A stretch of 64,000 nt of DNA from Thalassospira mesophila (GTDB lineage Bacteria; Pseudomonadota; Alphaproteobacteria; Rhodospirillales; Thalassospiraceae), in NCBI RefSeq assembly GCF_002115755.1, contig NZ_JFKA01000013.1, positions 53,760 through 117,759 of the forward strand, read 5' to 3'. A model generated the notes under the pieces. The model was given only the letters and a program-made list of their open reading frames with translations, was not told where the DNA came from and made no database searches. This document shows positions 17,158 to 26,739 of the stretch, piece after piece (within the stretch, counting starts at the first letter, position 1; every line of letters begins with the position of its first letter). A program made the position numbers and the translations under genes.

Positions 17158-18445
17158 GCTGTATTTCTCCGTGAAAGATGCTTAGATCTGGCGGCGTCAT
17201 CAGCGGCGCACTATCCACCACACCACCAGGATGCAGGGCCGGAAACCGCGATTGTGCCCATTTCAGAATCTGGAATGCAGGTGAACTGATCAGCAACCTG
17301 GCCGATGGATGGGCCCAGACGACCTGGTCAAGCATATCGTTGGGACGATAAGGGCGGTCGCCAATGCCGTTGCCATCAAGGTCAAAGGCGGCGTTATCGC
17401 TCCAGTAATTTCCCCGGCCATTTTCCGACCATTCAAGCCAGCGCGTCCCAACATATTTGACCTGGGTTCTGTTACCGACAAACGCATTATCAACGATTAC
17501 GTTGCGTTCCGAACCTGCGGTAAAATGCACGCCAATATCGCAGCCTTCAAAACGGTTGCCGCGAAAATCGTTTTTATTGGAATTATAGATAAACACACAT
17601 TTGGCACCGCCATTTTCCACCGCATTTCCGATAAATTCGGATGCATTGGCGTAATTTAACATGATGCCGTGTTGCTGGTCGCCCGACGATAAATTGTCGG
17701 TCACGCGCAAATGGTCCGAATACATAAGGGCGTAGCCCACTGTATTGTCATAAGACCGATTGCCGCGAATTTCGCTGTAATTTGTATACATGTAATGAAT
17801 GGCAAAACGGACATTGCGAAACACGTTGTCTGCAAACAGGTTTTCGCGGCTGGTGGTCACAAAAATGCCGTCGCGCCCCTGCGATACCCGGTTGCCAATA
17901 ACCTGAGACCCCGGCGTATTCCAAAGCTGAATGCCGTTGCCACGTTCGTTAACGCGCAAATCCTGACGCCCGGTAACATCATTATCGCGCACCACCGCAT
18001 CGTCGGGGCCCGACAGGTAAATACCAATCAGGTTATCGTCGATATGGTTATGTTCAACTACGGCGCGGTCGCCGTTCGGGGTAACAAAAATACCGGAATC
18101 CTGCGTTGCCAGCGTTAACCCTGATCCCGTTACGGTTATCCCCTGCACAGTAACATCCGGGGCATCAATGGTAACGACAGTGCCCTTCCCGTCCCCTTTG
18201 ATAACGGCACCGGGCATGCCGGCAAGGTCGATTGCGTGCGCAATAATTATCGGCCCTGCATGAATGCCGGGGGCAAGGACAAGGCGGTCCCCGTCCTGCG
18301 CCTGGCTCAGCGCCAGAACAAGGCCCCCCGGAATGGCGGCAACGGCAATTTCTGCCGCTGGTGCAGCACGGGTCATCAAGGTTAGAATGACCAGCACGAA
18401 GCTGGTCATTCCTCCCAATTTGAACCGGTTAACAACCGATAACAT
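17147..18445 (-). CDS. nosD: Periplasmic copper-site maturation protein NosD
   Basis: A 432-residue secreted right-handed beta-helix protein. The signal peptide ends near AAPAAE. Many CASH/NosD repeats of the form NxxxxNxxGI/xxDNxV run through residues 80-360 (for example VVEHNHIDDNLIGIYLSGPD and VIGNRVSQGRDGIFV). It accepts Cu via NosL and, driven by NosFY, builds the CuZ cluster of NosZ. The start at 18445 follows CGGAG with an 8-base spacer and lies 14 bp downstream of the nosZ stop. Confidence 0.93.
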   Translation of the reverse strand: MLSVVNRFKLGGMTSFVLVILTLMTRAAPAAEIAVAAIPGGLVLALSQAQDGDRLVLAPGIHAGPIIIAHAIDLAGMPGAVIKGDGKGTVVTIDAPDVTVQGITVTGSGLTLATQDSGIFVTPNGDRAVVEHNHIDDNLIGIYLSGPDDAVVRDNDVTGRQDLRVNERGNGIQLWNTPGSQVIGNRVSQGRDGIFVTTSRENLFADNVFRNVRFAIHYMYTNYSEIRGNRSYDNTVGYALMYSDHLRVTDNLSSGDQQHGIMLNYANASEFIGNAVENGGAKCVFIYNSNKNDFRGNRFEGCDIGVHFTAGSERNVIVDNAFVGNRTQVKYVGTRWLEWSENGRGNYWSDNAAFDLDGNGIGDRPYRPNDMLDQVVWAHPSARLLISSPAFQILKWAQSRFPALHPGGVVDSAPLMTPPDLSIFHGEIQHAG

Positions 18446-18459
18446 TGTAATTGCTCCGA

Positions 18460-20388
18460 TCAGGCCGGTTTAACCAGCATACGTCCGCGCATTTCCATGT
18501 GCAGCGCATGGCAGAACCACTGGCAATAGAACCAGTGGACACCCGGACGATCTGCCTTAAAGGTGACAGAAGCAGTCGCCTGCGGTGCAACCTCCATGGC
18601 GACACCATAGTTTGCAATGGTGAAGCCGTGGGTCAGATCATCAACGTCATCGATATTGGTGATGAAAACGGTAACTTCATCGCCCTGATTGACCTCGAAT
18701 TTTTCCAGGCTGTACATCGGTGCGCTGGAATACATATAGACGCGCACTTTGTTGCCATCGCGGATCACATCCTCGGCGGATTCAAGGTCGACCCCGTCTT
18801 TTTTCGCCCATTCACGGGCATCGGCCCACATGGGATCATTGCGGTCCCAAACCCGAAGCGGGTTCACAATCGACCGTTTGACAATGATACAGTCATGCGG
18901 TTCGGCAAAGGTCGGGCCATCATGAACAATAACCGGGGTATCACCGGTAATATCGATCAACTGGTCATTTTCGGGTTTTAACGGCCCGACATTGATAAAC
19001 CGGTCCTTGGAGAATTTGTTCAGGCTGACCAACCATTTCCCATCGGCTTCTTTGGTTTCACCCATCGAGGTATGGTTGTGGCCCGGCTGATATTCGACAT
19101 CGACCTTGGCAAGAATAGGATCAACTTCTTCGCCCTTGAATTTACGCAGGGCTTTGTCGATGTTCCATTTGCAAATCTGGCTGTCGATAAACAGGGTGGT
19201 AAAGGCATTTCCCTGTCCGTCAAACGCAGTATGAAGCGGGCCAAGGCCCAGTTCGGGTTCGGCAACAACAACACCGCGCGGTTTGATCTTGTCGTTAAAG
19301 CAATCTTCAAACAGGGTAACGTCAAGAATGGTAACGGTCGGCGACAGCTTGCCATTGATCACGATATGGCGGCCATCCGGCGCGGTATTACAGCCGTGCG
19401 GGCTGTTTGATACCGGGACATAACGGGTCAGGGGCGACCCATGACGACCATCAAGAACCTTGACACCATTCATGATCTTGAACTTGCCATCACGAACGGC
19501 CTGTTCGATCCGTTCGATCGAGAAAATGACAGCCCAATCTTGCTCGCTCGAGGTCATTTCGGCCAGGGTTGTGCCTTCTTCCGAGTTATAGCAGGTCGAA
19601 ATCGCGTATTTGCCCTGATAATCAGCATCGCAGTTATCAAGGTTACCGTCGACAATAACCTGCCAGGCAACTTCCATGCTGTCGCCGTCAATGGCGGTAA
19701 AGATGGCATGGTATTTTTTCGGCTCATCCAAAATTGAACCGTCATTGGGCATCGGCACCCGATGTTCACCATTGGCAAACACATAACCGGTCCGCGGGTA
19801 TTTCTGCGGACGCAAACCATGAATATCGGCTGCATTGGGAACTTCGACAATTTTGTCGCATTTCATAACATCGCAACGGATACGACCGACACGGGTATTG
19901 GCCTTGTCGTTAACGAACAGATAGCGCCCGTCATAAGTACCATCGGTGAAAGACATATGCGGGTGATGCAAGTCGCCATTGACCCAGCTGCCACCTTTGT
20001 CAGCCAGAAACTTTTTGGTGTCGTCGGTCAGGCCTTCGGTTAAAATCTTGCGGCTTTCATTGGTCTGGCCCCAACCCGTCGCACTGCAACGGTTAAAAAC
20101 CGGAATGCGCATCAGTTCGCGCATCGAAGGCACGCCCATGATGCGAACTTCACCAGCCTGTCCGCTGCTCCAGAAACCGTAATATTCGTCAAGATCACCC
20201 GGTGCAACTTCTGCATTATTATGGGCATCTGCGGCATGGGCCGAGCGGCTGTCGCCCAGCAATACCGAACCCCCTGCCAGACCAGCCGCCCCCGTTGCCG
20301 AAGCAATACCGGCCAGCCCGGCAACCTTTGCAGTCCCCCCCAACAGGCTCCTGCGGGTCATTTTCATGTTTTCGTCATGGTTGGACAT
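18460..20388 (-). CDS. nosZ: Nitrous-oxide reductase, clade I (Tat-exported)
   Basis: A 642-residue periplasmic multicopper enzyme that reduces N2O to N2. The Tat signal carries TRRSLLGG, marking clade I. The beta-propeller has the CuZ His motifs [34 protein letters not shown] and GHNHTSMGE. The C-terminal cupredoxin domain has the CuA ligands C622, C626, H630 and M633 ([12 protein letters not shown]). The start at 20388 follows AGGAG with a 7-base spacer; the frame continues upstream into nosR but only this start gives a Tat leader. One base separates it from the nosR stop. Confidence 0.97.
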   Translation of the reverse strand: MSNHDENMKMTRRSLLGGTAKVAGLAGIASATGAAGLAGGSVLLGDSRSAHAADAHNNAEVAPGDLDEYYGFWSSGQAGEVRIMGVPSMRELMRIPVFNRCSATGWGQTNESRKILTEGLTDDTKKFLADKGGSWVNGDLHHPHMSFTDGTYDGRYLFVNDKANTRVGRIRCDVMKCDKIVEVPNAADIHGLRPQKYPRTGYVFANGEHRVPMPNDGSILDEPKKYHAIFTAIDGDSMEVAWQVIVDGNLDNCDADYQGKYAISTCYNSEEGTTLAEMTSSEQDWAVIFSIERIEQAVRDGKFKIMNGVKVLDGRHGSPLTRYVPVSNSPHGCNTAPDGRHIVINGKLSPTVTILDVTLFEDCFNDKIKPRGVVVAEPELGLGPLHTAFDGQGNAFTTLFIDSQICKWNIDKALRKFKGEEVDPILAKVDVEYQPGHNHTSMGETKEADGKWLVSLNKFSKDRFINVGPLKPENDQLIDITGDTPVIVHDGPTFAEPHDCIIVKRSIVNPLRVWDRNDPMWADAREWAKKDGVDLESAEDVIRDGNKVRVYMYSSAPMYSLEKFEVNQGDEVTVFITNIDDVDDLTHGFTIANYGVAMEVAPQATASVTFKADRPGVHWFYCQWFCHALHMEMRGRMLVKPA

Positions 20389-20389
20389 C

Positions 20390-22690
20390 TTAAAACTCCT
20401 GATGGTGCTTATATAGTGTTCCGCGTCCAGGAACTGGATCGGAACCAGTTTCAGTCCCCCCGGCGCCGTCAACGTTTTCAACGGCCGGATTCTTGTGCGT
20501 TAGGGAAGATGGGCTATTGGTTTGCAGTGCCAGCCTGCGTTCAAGGCGGGCCATCTTTTTAATGACGACCGGGCAGTCATGCGCGTCGTAGTAGAGTTCC
20601 TGGCAATGCAGACAATAAAGACATTCATTCGGGTCGATATGCCCGTCGGGATGGATGGCCTGAACCATGCATTCAACCGAGCAGCGCTGGCAGGGCGAAC
20701 CGCAATCGCGATAGCGTTTTAACCAGTCATTGATGCGCATCCGCCCCGGAATGGCCAGGGCCGCACCCAGCGGGCAAAGATAACGACAAAAAAACCGTTC
20801 GACGAAAAGCCCGATCCCCAGCAACACAAAGGCGTACAGAACAAAGGGCCATTCACGGACAAAACCCAAAATAATCGCGGTTTTAAACGGTTCTATCTCG
20901 GCAATACGTTCGGCTTGGTCAAAGTCGTGAAACGCCACGCCAAACAGCACCAGAAACCCGATATATTTAAGCGGCCACAGCCGTTGATGGACAGCAAACG
21001 GAATGGTCAATTGCGGAATGCGCACGGCTTTGGCAAGTTTGTTCAGCAGTTCCTGCAAGGCACCAAACGGGCACAACCAGCCGCAATAAGCCCCACGCCC
21101 CCAGAAAATCATTGCCGCAGCCACCGCAAACCACAGAATGAATATCAGCGGGTCCATCAGGAAATAGCCCCAGTCGAAACCGGACCCGAACGATGTTGCC
21201 ACTGTTAAAACATTAACCACAGAAAGCTGGGCGTGGGCGTAATAGCCAATCCAGACCACGGTAAACAGCAAAAAGCCGATACGAATGCGTTCTGTCAGCT
21301 TGCGACGGCGGACGAACCAATCCTGGAAAAAGAACAACCCTGTCAAAAGCAGCATTGCCGTTGCCAGCACCGCAATATCGACCATCCGGCTTTTCCAGAC
21401 CCGCATCCACAGGGCATCACGGCCACTGTCGTCGTCGGCCATGGCGGCATTGCCACCCGTTGCCGGTGCGGCACTCGCCCCCGGAACAGGTTCGGGTGTG
21501 GGCAGCTTGCGCAGATATTTGACCGGTGGCGTGTAATCGAGCCCGACGGTGGTAAAAATTTTGTCCAGCGCGCCCAGACGACGTTGCACCAGCAACTGGA
21601 AATGCCACGGGGCTGCAGGGTCCAGTTTTATGTCACGCGGCACAACAAACAGAGATACTTCGCTAAATCTGGGCGCACCCGCTGCGGCGATGTCGCCCAG
21701 GCGTTTATGGTGACGATCGCGAAACCGAATGCTGCTGTCGCCCTGGGTAACCTGAATACGATCAAACACCCCGCCGCGCACATAACCCGATCCTTTAAAG
21801 GAATATTCTCCGTTCGCGGCAATCAGGATCGCTTGCTGATCGGGCTGCAACATTTTTTGCAGGTTGGCATATTCCGCATCGCCCAGCAGGCTGCGTCCGA
21901 TTGTCGGGATGGACACAAGGGCGGCATAAAGATCAATAAAAGTGGTATCGCCCGGAGGTGGCAGCACCTTGCTGGCCGCGCGCGGATCACCATTGCCGGA
22001 AAATGCCTGATTGATATCGTCGCGCGTAACGTCAAGGCGGCGTACTGACCCGTCACCGACCAGCGTTTGCCAGTCGACAATGCTGCTTTTGGCGGTATCA
22101 ACCACGTACTGATCGGCAATGGCACCTGAAACACGCAAGCCCCCCAACTGCAAGGCACGGGCAACCTTGATTGCCGAACGACGCATTGAATCATCGATCA
22201 CCATAATGGTAACCGTGGCCCCGCTCACAATATCGGACGGCAACACATCCTGTGTGTCGCTTTTGGCATAACCTGCGACGTCGAAACCTTTGTAGCCATC
22301 GATATAATGGGTAATTTTGCTTTCGGGAATACCAACCAGAATGATCGGTTCCTTGTGCGCAACCATGCGCCCGCCCGCAAGAACGCCGTCATCGGTAATA
22401 CCAAGAACAATGTCAATTGGCTTACCCGAATAACCGATCGAGTTGGCCCAGTCGCTGTTCAGAAAAAGATAGCCAAGCTGGCGCTCCCCCTGAAAAACCG
22501 GCGCGACAGGGAAATCTGTCCGGATGGCACCCACATGGTCAGCCCCGGGGAAAAAATCCGTAATACTTATTTTATCGAGATAGGCCGACAGGCGTTCCGC
22601 ATGTGCGCTGACACTGCCTAGTATCAGTACCGCCCCCACCAGAAGCGCCAGCGCCCCCCGTCCCCACTCTGTTCTTCGATCTCCAGGCAC
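20390..22690 (-). CDS. nosR: NosR, flavo-iron-sulfur membrane protein for N2O respiration
   Basis: A 766-residue protein that passes quinol electrons to NosZ and supports nosZ expression. A signal sequence is followed by a periplasmic FMN-binding domain with the flavinylation motif SGATVT. Next come about six membrane segments with CGWLCP and CRYLCP, and a cytoplasmic ferredoxin-like tail with the clusters [12 protein letters not shown] and CLYCLHCQ...DCP. I choose GTG at 22690 because GAGGA precedes it by 9 bases; a TTG at 22738 is open but unsupported. A weak Nnr box lies about 90 bp upstream. It is the first gene of the nos operon. Confidence 0.95.
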   Translation of the reverse strand: MPGDRRTEWGRGALALLVGAVLILGSVSAHAERLSAYLDKISITDFFPGADHVGAIRTDFPVAPVFQGERQLGYLFLNSDWANSIGYSGKPIDIVLGITDDGVLAGGRMVAHKEPIILVGIPESKITHYIDGYKGFDVAGYAKSDTQDVLPSDIVSGATVTIMVIDDSMRRSAIKVARALQLGGLRVSGAIADQYVVDTAKSSIVDWQTLVGDGSVRRLDVTRDDINQAFSGNGDPRAASKVLPPPGDTTFIDLYAALVSIPTIGRSLLGDAEYANLQKMLQPDQQAILIAANGEYSFKGSGYVRGGVFDRIQVTQGDSSIRFRDRHHKRLGDIAAAGAPRFSEVSLFVVPRDIKLDPAAPWHFQLLVQRRLGALDKIFTTVGLDYTPPVKYLRKLPTPEPVPGASAAPATGGNAAMADDDSGRDALWMRVWKSRMVDIAVLATAMLLLTGLFFFQDWFVRRRKLTERIRIGFLLFTVVWIGYYAHAQLSVVNVLTVATSFGSGFDWGYFLMDPLIFILWFAVAAAMIFWGRGAYCGWLCPFGALQELLNKLAKAVRIPQLTIPFAVHQRLWPLKYIGFLVLFGVAFHDFDQAERIAEIEPFKTAIILGFVREWPFVLYAFVLLGIGLFVERFFCRYLCPLGAALAIPGRMRINDWLKRYRDCGSPCQRCSVECMVQAIHPDGHIDPNECLYCLHCQELYYDAHDCPVVIKKMARLERRLALQTNSPSSLTHKNPAVENVDGAGGTETGSDPVPGRGTLYKHHQEF

Positions 22691-22775
22691 TTTCGTTATT
22701 CCTCGCGCACCGGCGGTTTCCAATAAAACCGCGACCAATGTGCGAGAAACCTATCCCTTCGAGAGGGGGGCTCAC

Positions 22776-22789
22776 TTGATTTTGGTCAT
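22776..22789 (-). promoter_or_regulatory. Weak FNR/Nnr box upstream of nosR
   Basis: TTGAT-TTTG-GTCAT keeps one perfect half-site and three of five positions in the other. Centred about 92 bp before the nosR GTG, it would fit a -41.5 activator site with a leader of roughly 50 bases. The adjacent CRP-family gene encodes the likely binder. Confidence 0.5.
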
Positions 22790-22942
22790 TTTTCCCATGC
22801 AGACTGGAGCCTGTCTAAAAGACAATCCAGAACAATGGCGTCGCCGCACGAAGTTGCGAAAAAATGACAGTGCCGGAACCCCGCAGATGCCTGTTTCGAG
22901 GCATAGGGGCGCGACATTGGCGCAAGGCAAACACAATGACCG

Positions 22943-23653
22943 TTAAAACACCGAGGGCAAATCTGCATCATCAATCAGCGGGCTGGGTTTTGCCAGGCCC
23001 CGCAGGGCGTCAAGGTCGGAAATGGTGACATGCTGGGCATCGAATTCGACACCATAGGATCTTAACCCGCGAATAGCGCGCGACAGGTTTTCCGGGGTCA
23101 TCCCCAGAAACGAGGCAATCTTGCGTTTTTCAATCGGCAAATCAAATTCCGGGTTCTGCCCCCCGATTTCATATTGATGCACAACATAATTCGCCAGTCT
23201 TTCGATCGAACTGCGCAATTTCAGATTTTTTGTATTTTTGACCACCGCCCGGTAACGGGCGGATAATTCACTGACCACACTGCGGGCAAAGGCCCCGTCC
23301 GCATCAAACACCTTGCGAACATCCGAGGATGGCAACAGGATCAACCGCGATTTTTCCAATGTCCGCGCCGACATAAGATAAGGCGCATCCTTAACCGTGG
23401 CTGCCAGAATAAAGGTCGAAATCGGTTCTACCGTCGCAATGGTGGTTTCGCGGCCATTCCAGGATGCAAACAATTCAACCCGGCCTTCCAGAACCACATG
23501 CAAAAAGTCGCTCATGTCGCCCTCGGTAATCAAATCGACCATCGGGGGAAATGTTTGCACATAGGCCCCGCGCATCAATTCGTCGAATCGTTCCCCGGGC
23601 ATCTCCCGAAATAACTCCAGATCGCGTAAATCAGGTACATCCGAGGGGCGCAT
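22943..23653 (-). CDS. CRP/FNR-family regulator, Dnr/Nnr type
   Basis: A 236-residue regulator with an N-terminal cyclic-nucleotide-fold domain (LITEGDMSDFLHVVLEGRVELF), a long dimer helix and a C-terminal helix-turn-helix. The recognition helix TPENLSRAIRGL has the Glu-Ser-Arg pattern that reads TTGAT half-sites. There is no FNR N-terminal Cys cluster, so it belongs with the NO-sensing Dnr/Nnr group rather than oxygen-sensing FNR. The start at 23653 follows GGAG. It lies between the nos and nar operons, both of which carry matching boxes, and has a perfect box at its own promoter. Confidence 0.88.
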   Translation of the reverse strand: MRPSDVPDLRDLELFREMPGERFDELMRGAYVQTFPPMVDLITEGDMSDFLHVVLEGRVELFASWNGRETTIATVEPISTFILAATVKDAPYLMSARTLEKSRLILLPSSDVRKVFDADGAFARSVVSELSARYRAVVKNTKNLKLRSSIERLANYVVHQYEIGGQNPEFDLPIEKRKIASFLGMTPENLSRAIRGLRSYGVEFDAQHVTISDLDALRGLAKPSPLIDDADLPSVF

Positions 23654-23673
23654 GGTGTTCGTTCTCCATATCA

Positions 23674-23689
23674 CTTGATAATTATCAAG
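23674..23689. promoter_or_regulatory. Perfect FNR/Nnr box before the Dnr/Nnr-type gene
   Basis: CTTGATAATTATCAAG is a full 16-bp palindrome containing TTGAT-N4-ATCAA (23675-23688). Its centre is only about 28 bp upstream of the regulator's ATG. That spacing suits autorepression by blocking the start region, though activation of a leaderless transcript is not excluded. Confidence 0.75.
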
Positions 23690-23809
23690 CATAAATAACA
23701 AATAACTCAATCAAGTACACAAAGTATTTTTATCAGTAAATGACACTATAATTACTTTGACATATCATGTTTCATATCGACAATTATTTTACAAAAGCAA
23801 AATGATTAA

Positions 23810-23823
23810 TTGATGCTGATCAA
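23810..23823 (+). promoter_or_regulatory. Perfect FNR/Nnr box upstream of narK1
   Basis: TTGAT-GCTG-ATCAA is an exact consensus match centred about 87 bp upstream of the narK1 ATG. With a class II (-41.5) layout the transcript would begin near 23858. It probably drives the whole narK1-narK2-narGHJI operon when oxygen is absent or NO is present. Confidence 0.75.
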
Positions 23824-23903
23824 GTTTTTCACCTCTCTCTGCCGCATTACTGCATTCCGAACGGCGCACGGTCATCGCGCCAACGGAAAAGAGAGGGACG
23901 AAA

Positions 23904-25283
23904 ATGCATACTCTCGACGGAGTAACCCGAACCGATCAGGCGCGTGCCCTGGGGCTAAGCACCTTTGCATTCACCACATGTTTTGCTGTCTGGACCATTT
24001 TCTCCATTATTGGCGTCAAGATCAAAGGCGAACTTGGCCTCACCGATACCCAGTTTGGTTTGCTGGTGGCAACGCCGATCCTGACCGGTTCCATCAGCCG
24101 CATTTTTCTGGGCATCTGGACCGAACAATTTGGCGGCCGGATCATTTTCCCGCTGCAAATGCTGATAACCGCCGTTGCTGTGTGGTTGTTAACATCCGTT
24201 CACAGCTATCCGATATTTCTGTTGGCCGCCCTGGGGCTCGGTCTGGCAGGCGGGTCATTCATTGTTGGCGTTGCCTACGTCTCGCGCTGGTTTGAAAAAG
24301 AACGACAGGGAACCGCGCTGGGCATTTTTGGCGCAGGTAATGTCGGTGCCGCCGTTACCAATTTTGCCGCCCCTTTCCTTGTTGTTGCCTTAGGTTGGCA
24401 AGGAACAGCACGAATATATGCCATTGTCCTGGCCATTGTTGCGGTTCTGTTTTTCCTGCTTTCCAAATCCGACCCGGTATATCAGGAACGCAAGCGCACC
24501 GGCGAAGGCCCTGTATCAACCAGCGCGCAGCTTGCGCCGCTTAAAAATATCCAGGTCTGGCGTTTTTCAATTTATTACTTCTTTGTCTTTGGCGGCTTTG
24601 TCGCACTGGCATCGTTTTTGCCTCGCTATTATGTCGGAGCATATGGCCTCGAACTGACAACAGCAGGCGTATTTGCCGGTCTTTATTCCCTGCCGGGCTC
24701 CATCTTTCGCGCACTTGGCGGCTGGATGTCAGATAAATGGGGTGCCAGGGCGGTGATGTATCTCACCTTTATCGTCTCGCTGGTCTGCCTGTTTTTCATG
24801 AGCTATCCGACCACAGCTTACACAGTTTCGGGTATTGACGGGCCAATTTCATTTAATTTCGGCGTTTCGCTTACCATGTTTGTCGCCCTTACTGTTGTGC
24901 TTGGTTTCGTCATGAGCCTCGGCAAGGCGGCAGTTTACAAACATATCCCGGTTTATTACCCCCACCATGTGGGTGCGGTTGGCGGTCTGGTCGGCATGAT
25001 CGGCGGGTTGGGCGGGTTTTTCCTGCCGGTGGCCTTCGGCATGTTGCTTGACGCGACCGGGGTCTGGACCACGCCTTTCATGCTGTTATTTGCCATCGTC
25101 GCGATTTCAACGGTGTGGATGCATGTCGTGATCCGCAAAATGGAACATCGCCGCCATCCGGACCTTGCCGACGAAATATACCTGTCCGATCTGCCCGAAC
25201 ATCCCCTGGACGCCCCGGCATCTGTTGCCGGGACAAAGCCTGCCACAACCGGTGCTGCCACCGGGCGCTCAACCGCGCGCTAA
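23904..25283 (+). CDS. narK: Nitrate/nitrite transporter, NarK1 type
   Basis: A 459-residue 12-segment major facilitator. The nitrate-porter signatures are GLGLAGGSFIVGVAYVSRWF and GKAAVYKHIPVYYPHHVGAVGG with its GGLVGMIGGLGG glycine run. It exchanges nitrate and nitrite, or imports nitrate with protons, for the cytoplasm-facing NarG. The start follows GAGAGGGACGAAA. Together with the next gene it forms a NarK1-NarK2 tandem, here as two proteins rather than the fused form of Paracoccus. The C-terminal tail is rich in Ala, Pro and Thr. Confidence 0.92.
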   Translation: MHTLDGVTRTDQARALGLSTFAFTTCFAVWTIFSIIGVKIKGELGLTDTQFGLLVATPILTGSISRIFLGIWTEQFGGRIIFPLQMLITAVAVWLLTSVHSYPIFLLAALGLGLAGGSFIVGVAYVSRWFEKERQGTALGIFGAGNVGAAVTNFAAPFLVVALGWQGTARIYAIVLAIVAVLFFLLSKSDPVYQERKRTGEGPVSTSAQLAPLKNIQVWRFSIYYFFVFGGFVALASFLPRYYVGAYGLELTTAGVFAGLYSLPGSIFRALGGWMSDKWGARAVMYLTFIVSLVCLFFMSYPTTAYTVSGIDGPISFNFGVSLTMFVALTVVLGFVMSLGKAAVYKHIPVYYPHHVGAVGGLVGMIGGLGGFFLPVAFGMLLDATGVWTTPFMLLFAIVAISTVWMHVVIRKMEHRRHPDLADEIYLSDLPEHPLDAPASVAGTKPATTGAATGRSTAR

Positions 25284-25296
25284 AAGGAAAATCATC

Positions 25297-26682
25297 ATGG
25301 AAACACAACCCAGTCAAAGCCGCTATGTCCTGAACGACTGGCGTCCCGAAGATAGCAGTTTCTGGCAGGCCACCGGGGCCTCTGTTGCCACCCGCAACCT
25401 CTGGATTTCTATTCCTTGCCTGCTTTTGGCCTTTTCGGTCTGGATGGTCTGGTCGGTGGTGGTGGCAAAATTGCCTGCCATCGGGTTTACCTACACCACA
25501 GGCGAGCTTTTCTGGCTGGCTGCCCTGCCCGGTTTGTCGGGTGCGACGCTGCGCATTTTTTACAGTTTCATGGTGCCCATTCTGGGTGGCCGCTTGTGGA
25601 CAGCCTTATCAACCGCGTCGCTGTTGCTGCCAGCTATTGGTATCGGCTTTGCCGTGCAAACACCCGACACGCCTTATTACATCTTTCTGATCCTGGCCCT
25701 GCTTTGCGGGTTGGGGGGCGGTAACTTTGCCTCGTCCATGGCCAATATCGCCTTTTTCTATCCGAAAAAAAGCAAAGGCAACGCTTTGGCCTTAAATGCC
25801 GGGCTGGGCAATCTGGGCGTATCGGTCATGCAGTTTGCTGTGCCGATGGCCATTACCACCAGCGTTTTTGGTGTGCTGGGCGGCGAAGGCCAAACGCTTT
25901 CCGAAGGCGGACAGTTATGGATGCAAAATGCCGGTTTTATCTGGGTGCCATTTCTGATTATCGGTTCCATCGCGGCCTGGTTTGGCATGAATGACATTGC
26001 CGATGCCAAAGCCAGCTTTCAGGAACAATCGGTTATCCTCAAACGCCGTCATAACTGGATCATGTGCATCCTTTATACCGGCACATTTGGCTCGTTCATC
26101 GGTTATTCCGCCGGTTTCCCGTTGCTGATGAAAACCCAGTTCCCCGGCGTTGATGTTCTCGCCTTTGCCTTTCTTGGCCCGCTTGTCGGCGCATTGTCGC
26201 GCGCGGCAACCGGCTGGATCTCGGACCGTTTTGGCGGCGGACGTGTCACCTTCTGGACCTTTCTTGGCATGATCGTCGCTGTTGTCGGTGTTTTGCACTA
26301 TTTGCCATCGGGCAATGTCCCGGGCGACTTCTGGGGATTTTTTGCAAGCTTTATGGCGCTGTTTTTTCTGACCGGTGTTGGCAACGCGTCAACATTCCAG
26401 ATGATCCCGTCGATCATGCGCCAGGAAATCCCGCGTTTGATGCCCACCCTTAACGGTGCAGCAACCTTAAAACAGGCAGAACGCGAAAGTGCCGCCATCA
26501 TCGCCTTTACCTCGGCCATTGCCGCCTACGGGGCGTTTTTCATTCCCAAAGCCTATGGCACCTCGATCGGGCTGACCGGCGGCCCCGAAGCAGCCCTTTG
26601 GTTCTTTGCCGCCTTTTATGCCGTTTGCGTGGTCATCACCTGGGCCTTTTATGCACGCAAGGGTGCGCCTGTGCCTTGCTAG
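25297..26682 (+). CDS. narK: Nitrate/nitrite transporter, NarK2 type
   Basis: A 461-residue MFS nitrate/nitrite porter with 12 segments. Typical stretches are LCGLGGGNFASSMANIAFFYPKKSKG and GVGNASTFQMIPSIMR. The start at 25297 follows AAGGAAAA; the frame runs further upstream across the narK1 end, but this Met is right. The NarK2 group usually does nitrate/nitrite antiport, complementing NarK1. It lies 13 bp after narK1 and 57 bp before narG. Confidence 0.92.
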   Translation: METQPSQSRYVLNDWRPEDSSFWQATGASVATRNLWISIPCLLLAFSVWMVWSVVVAKLPAIGFTYTTGELFWLAALPGLSGATLRIFYSFMVPILGGRLWTALSTASLLLPAIGIGFAVQTPDTPYYIFLILALLCGLGGGNFASSMANIAFFYPKKSKGNALALNAGLGNLGVSVMQFAVPMAITTSVFGVLGGEGQTLSEGGQLWMQNAGFIWVPFLIIGSIAAWFGMNDIADAKASFQEQSVILKRRHNWIMCILYTGTFGSFIGYSAGFPLLMKTQFPGVDVLAFAFLGPLVGALSRAATGWISDRFGGGRVTFWTFLGMIVAVVGVLHYLPSGNVPGDFWGFFASFMALFFLTGVGNASTFQMIPSIMRQEIPRLMPTLNGAATLKQAERESAAIIAFTSAIAAYGAFFIPKAYGTSIGLTGGPEAALWFFAAFYAVCVVITWAFYARKGAPVPC

Positions 26683-26739
26683 TTCCCGCACCCCGGTAAG
26701 TCCCGCCTTACTGCGCACACCCGCCTTCAGGAGAGAGAA

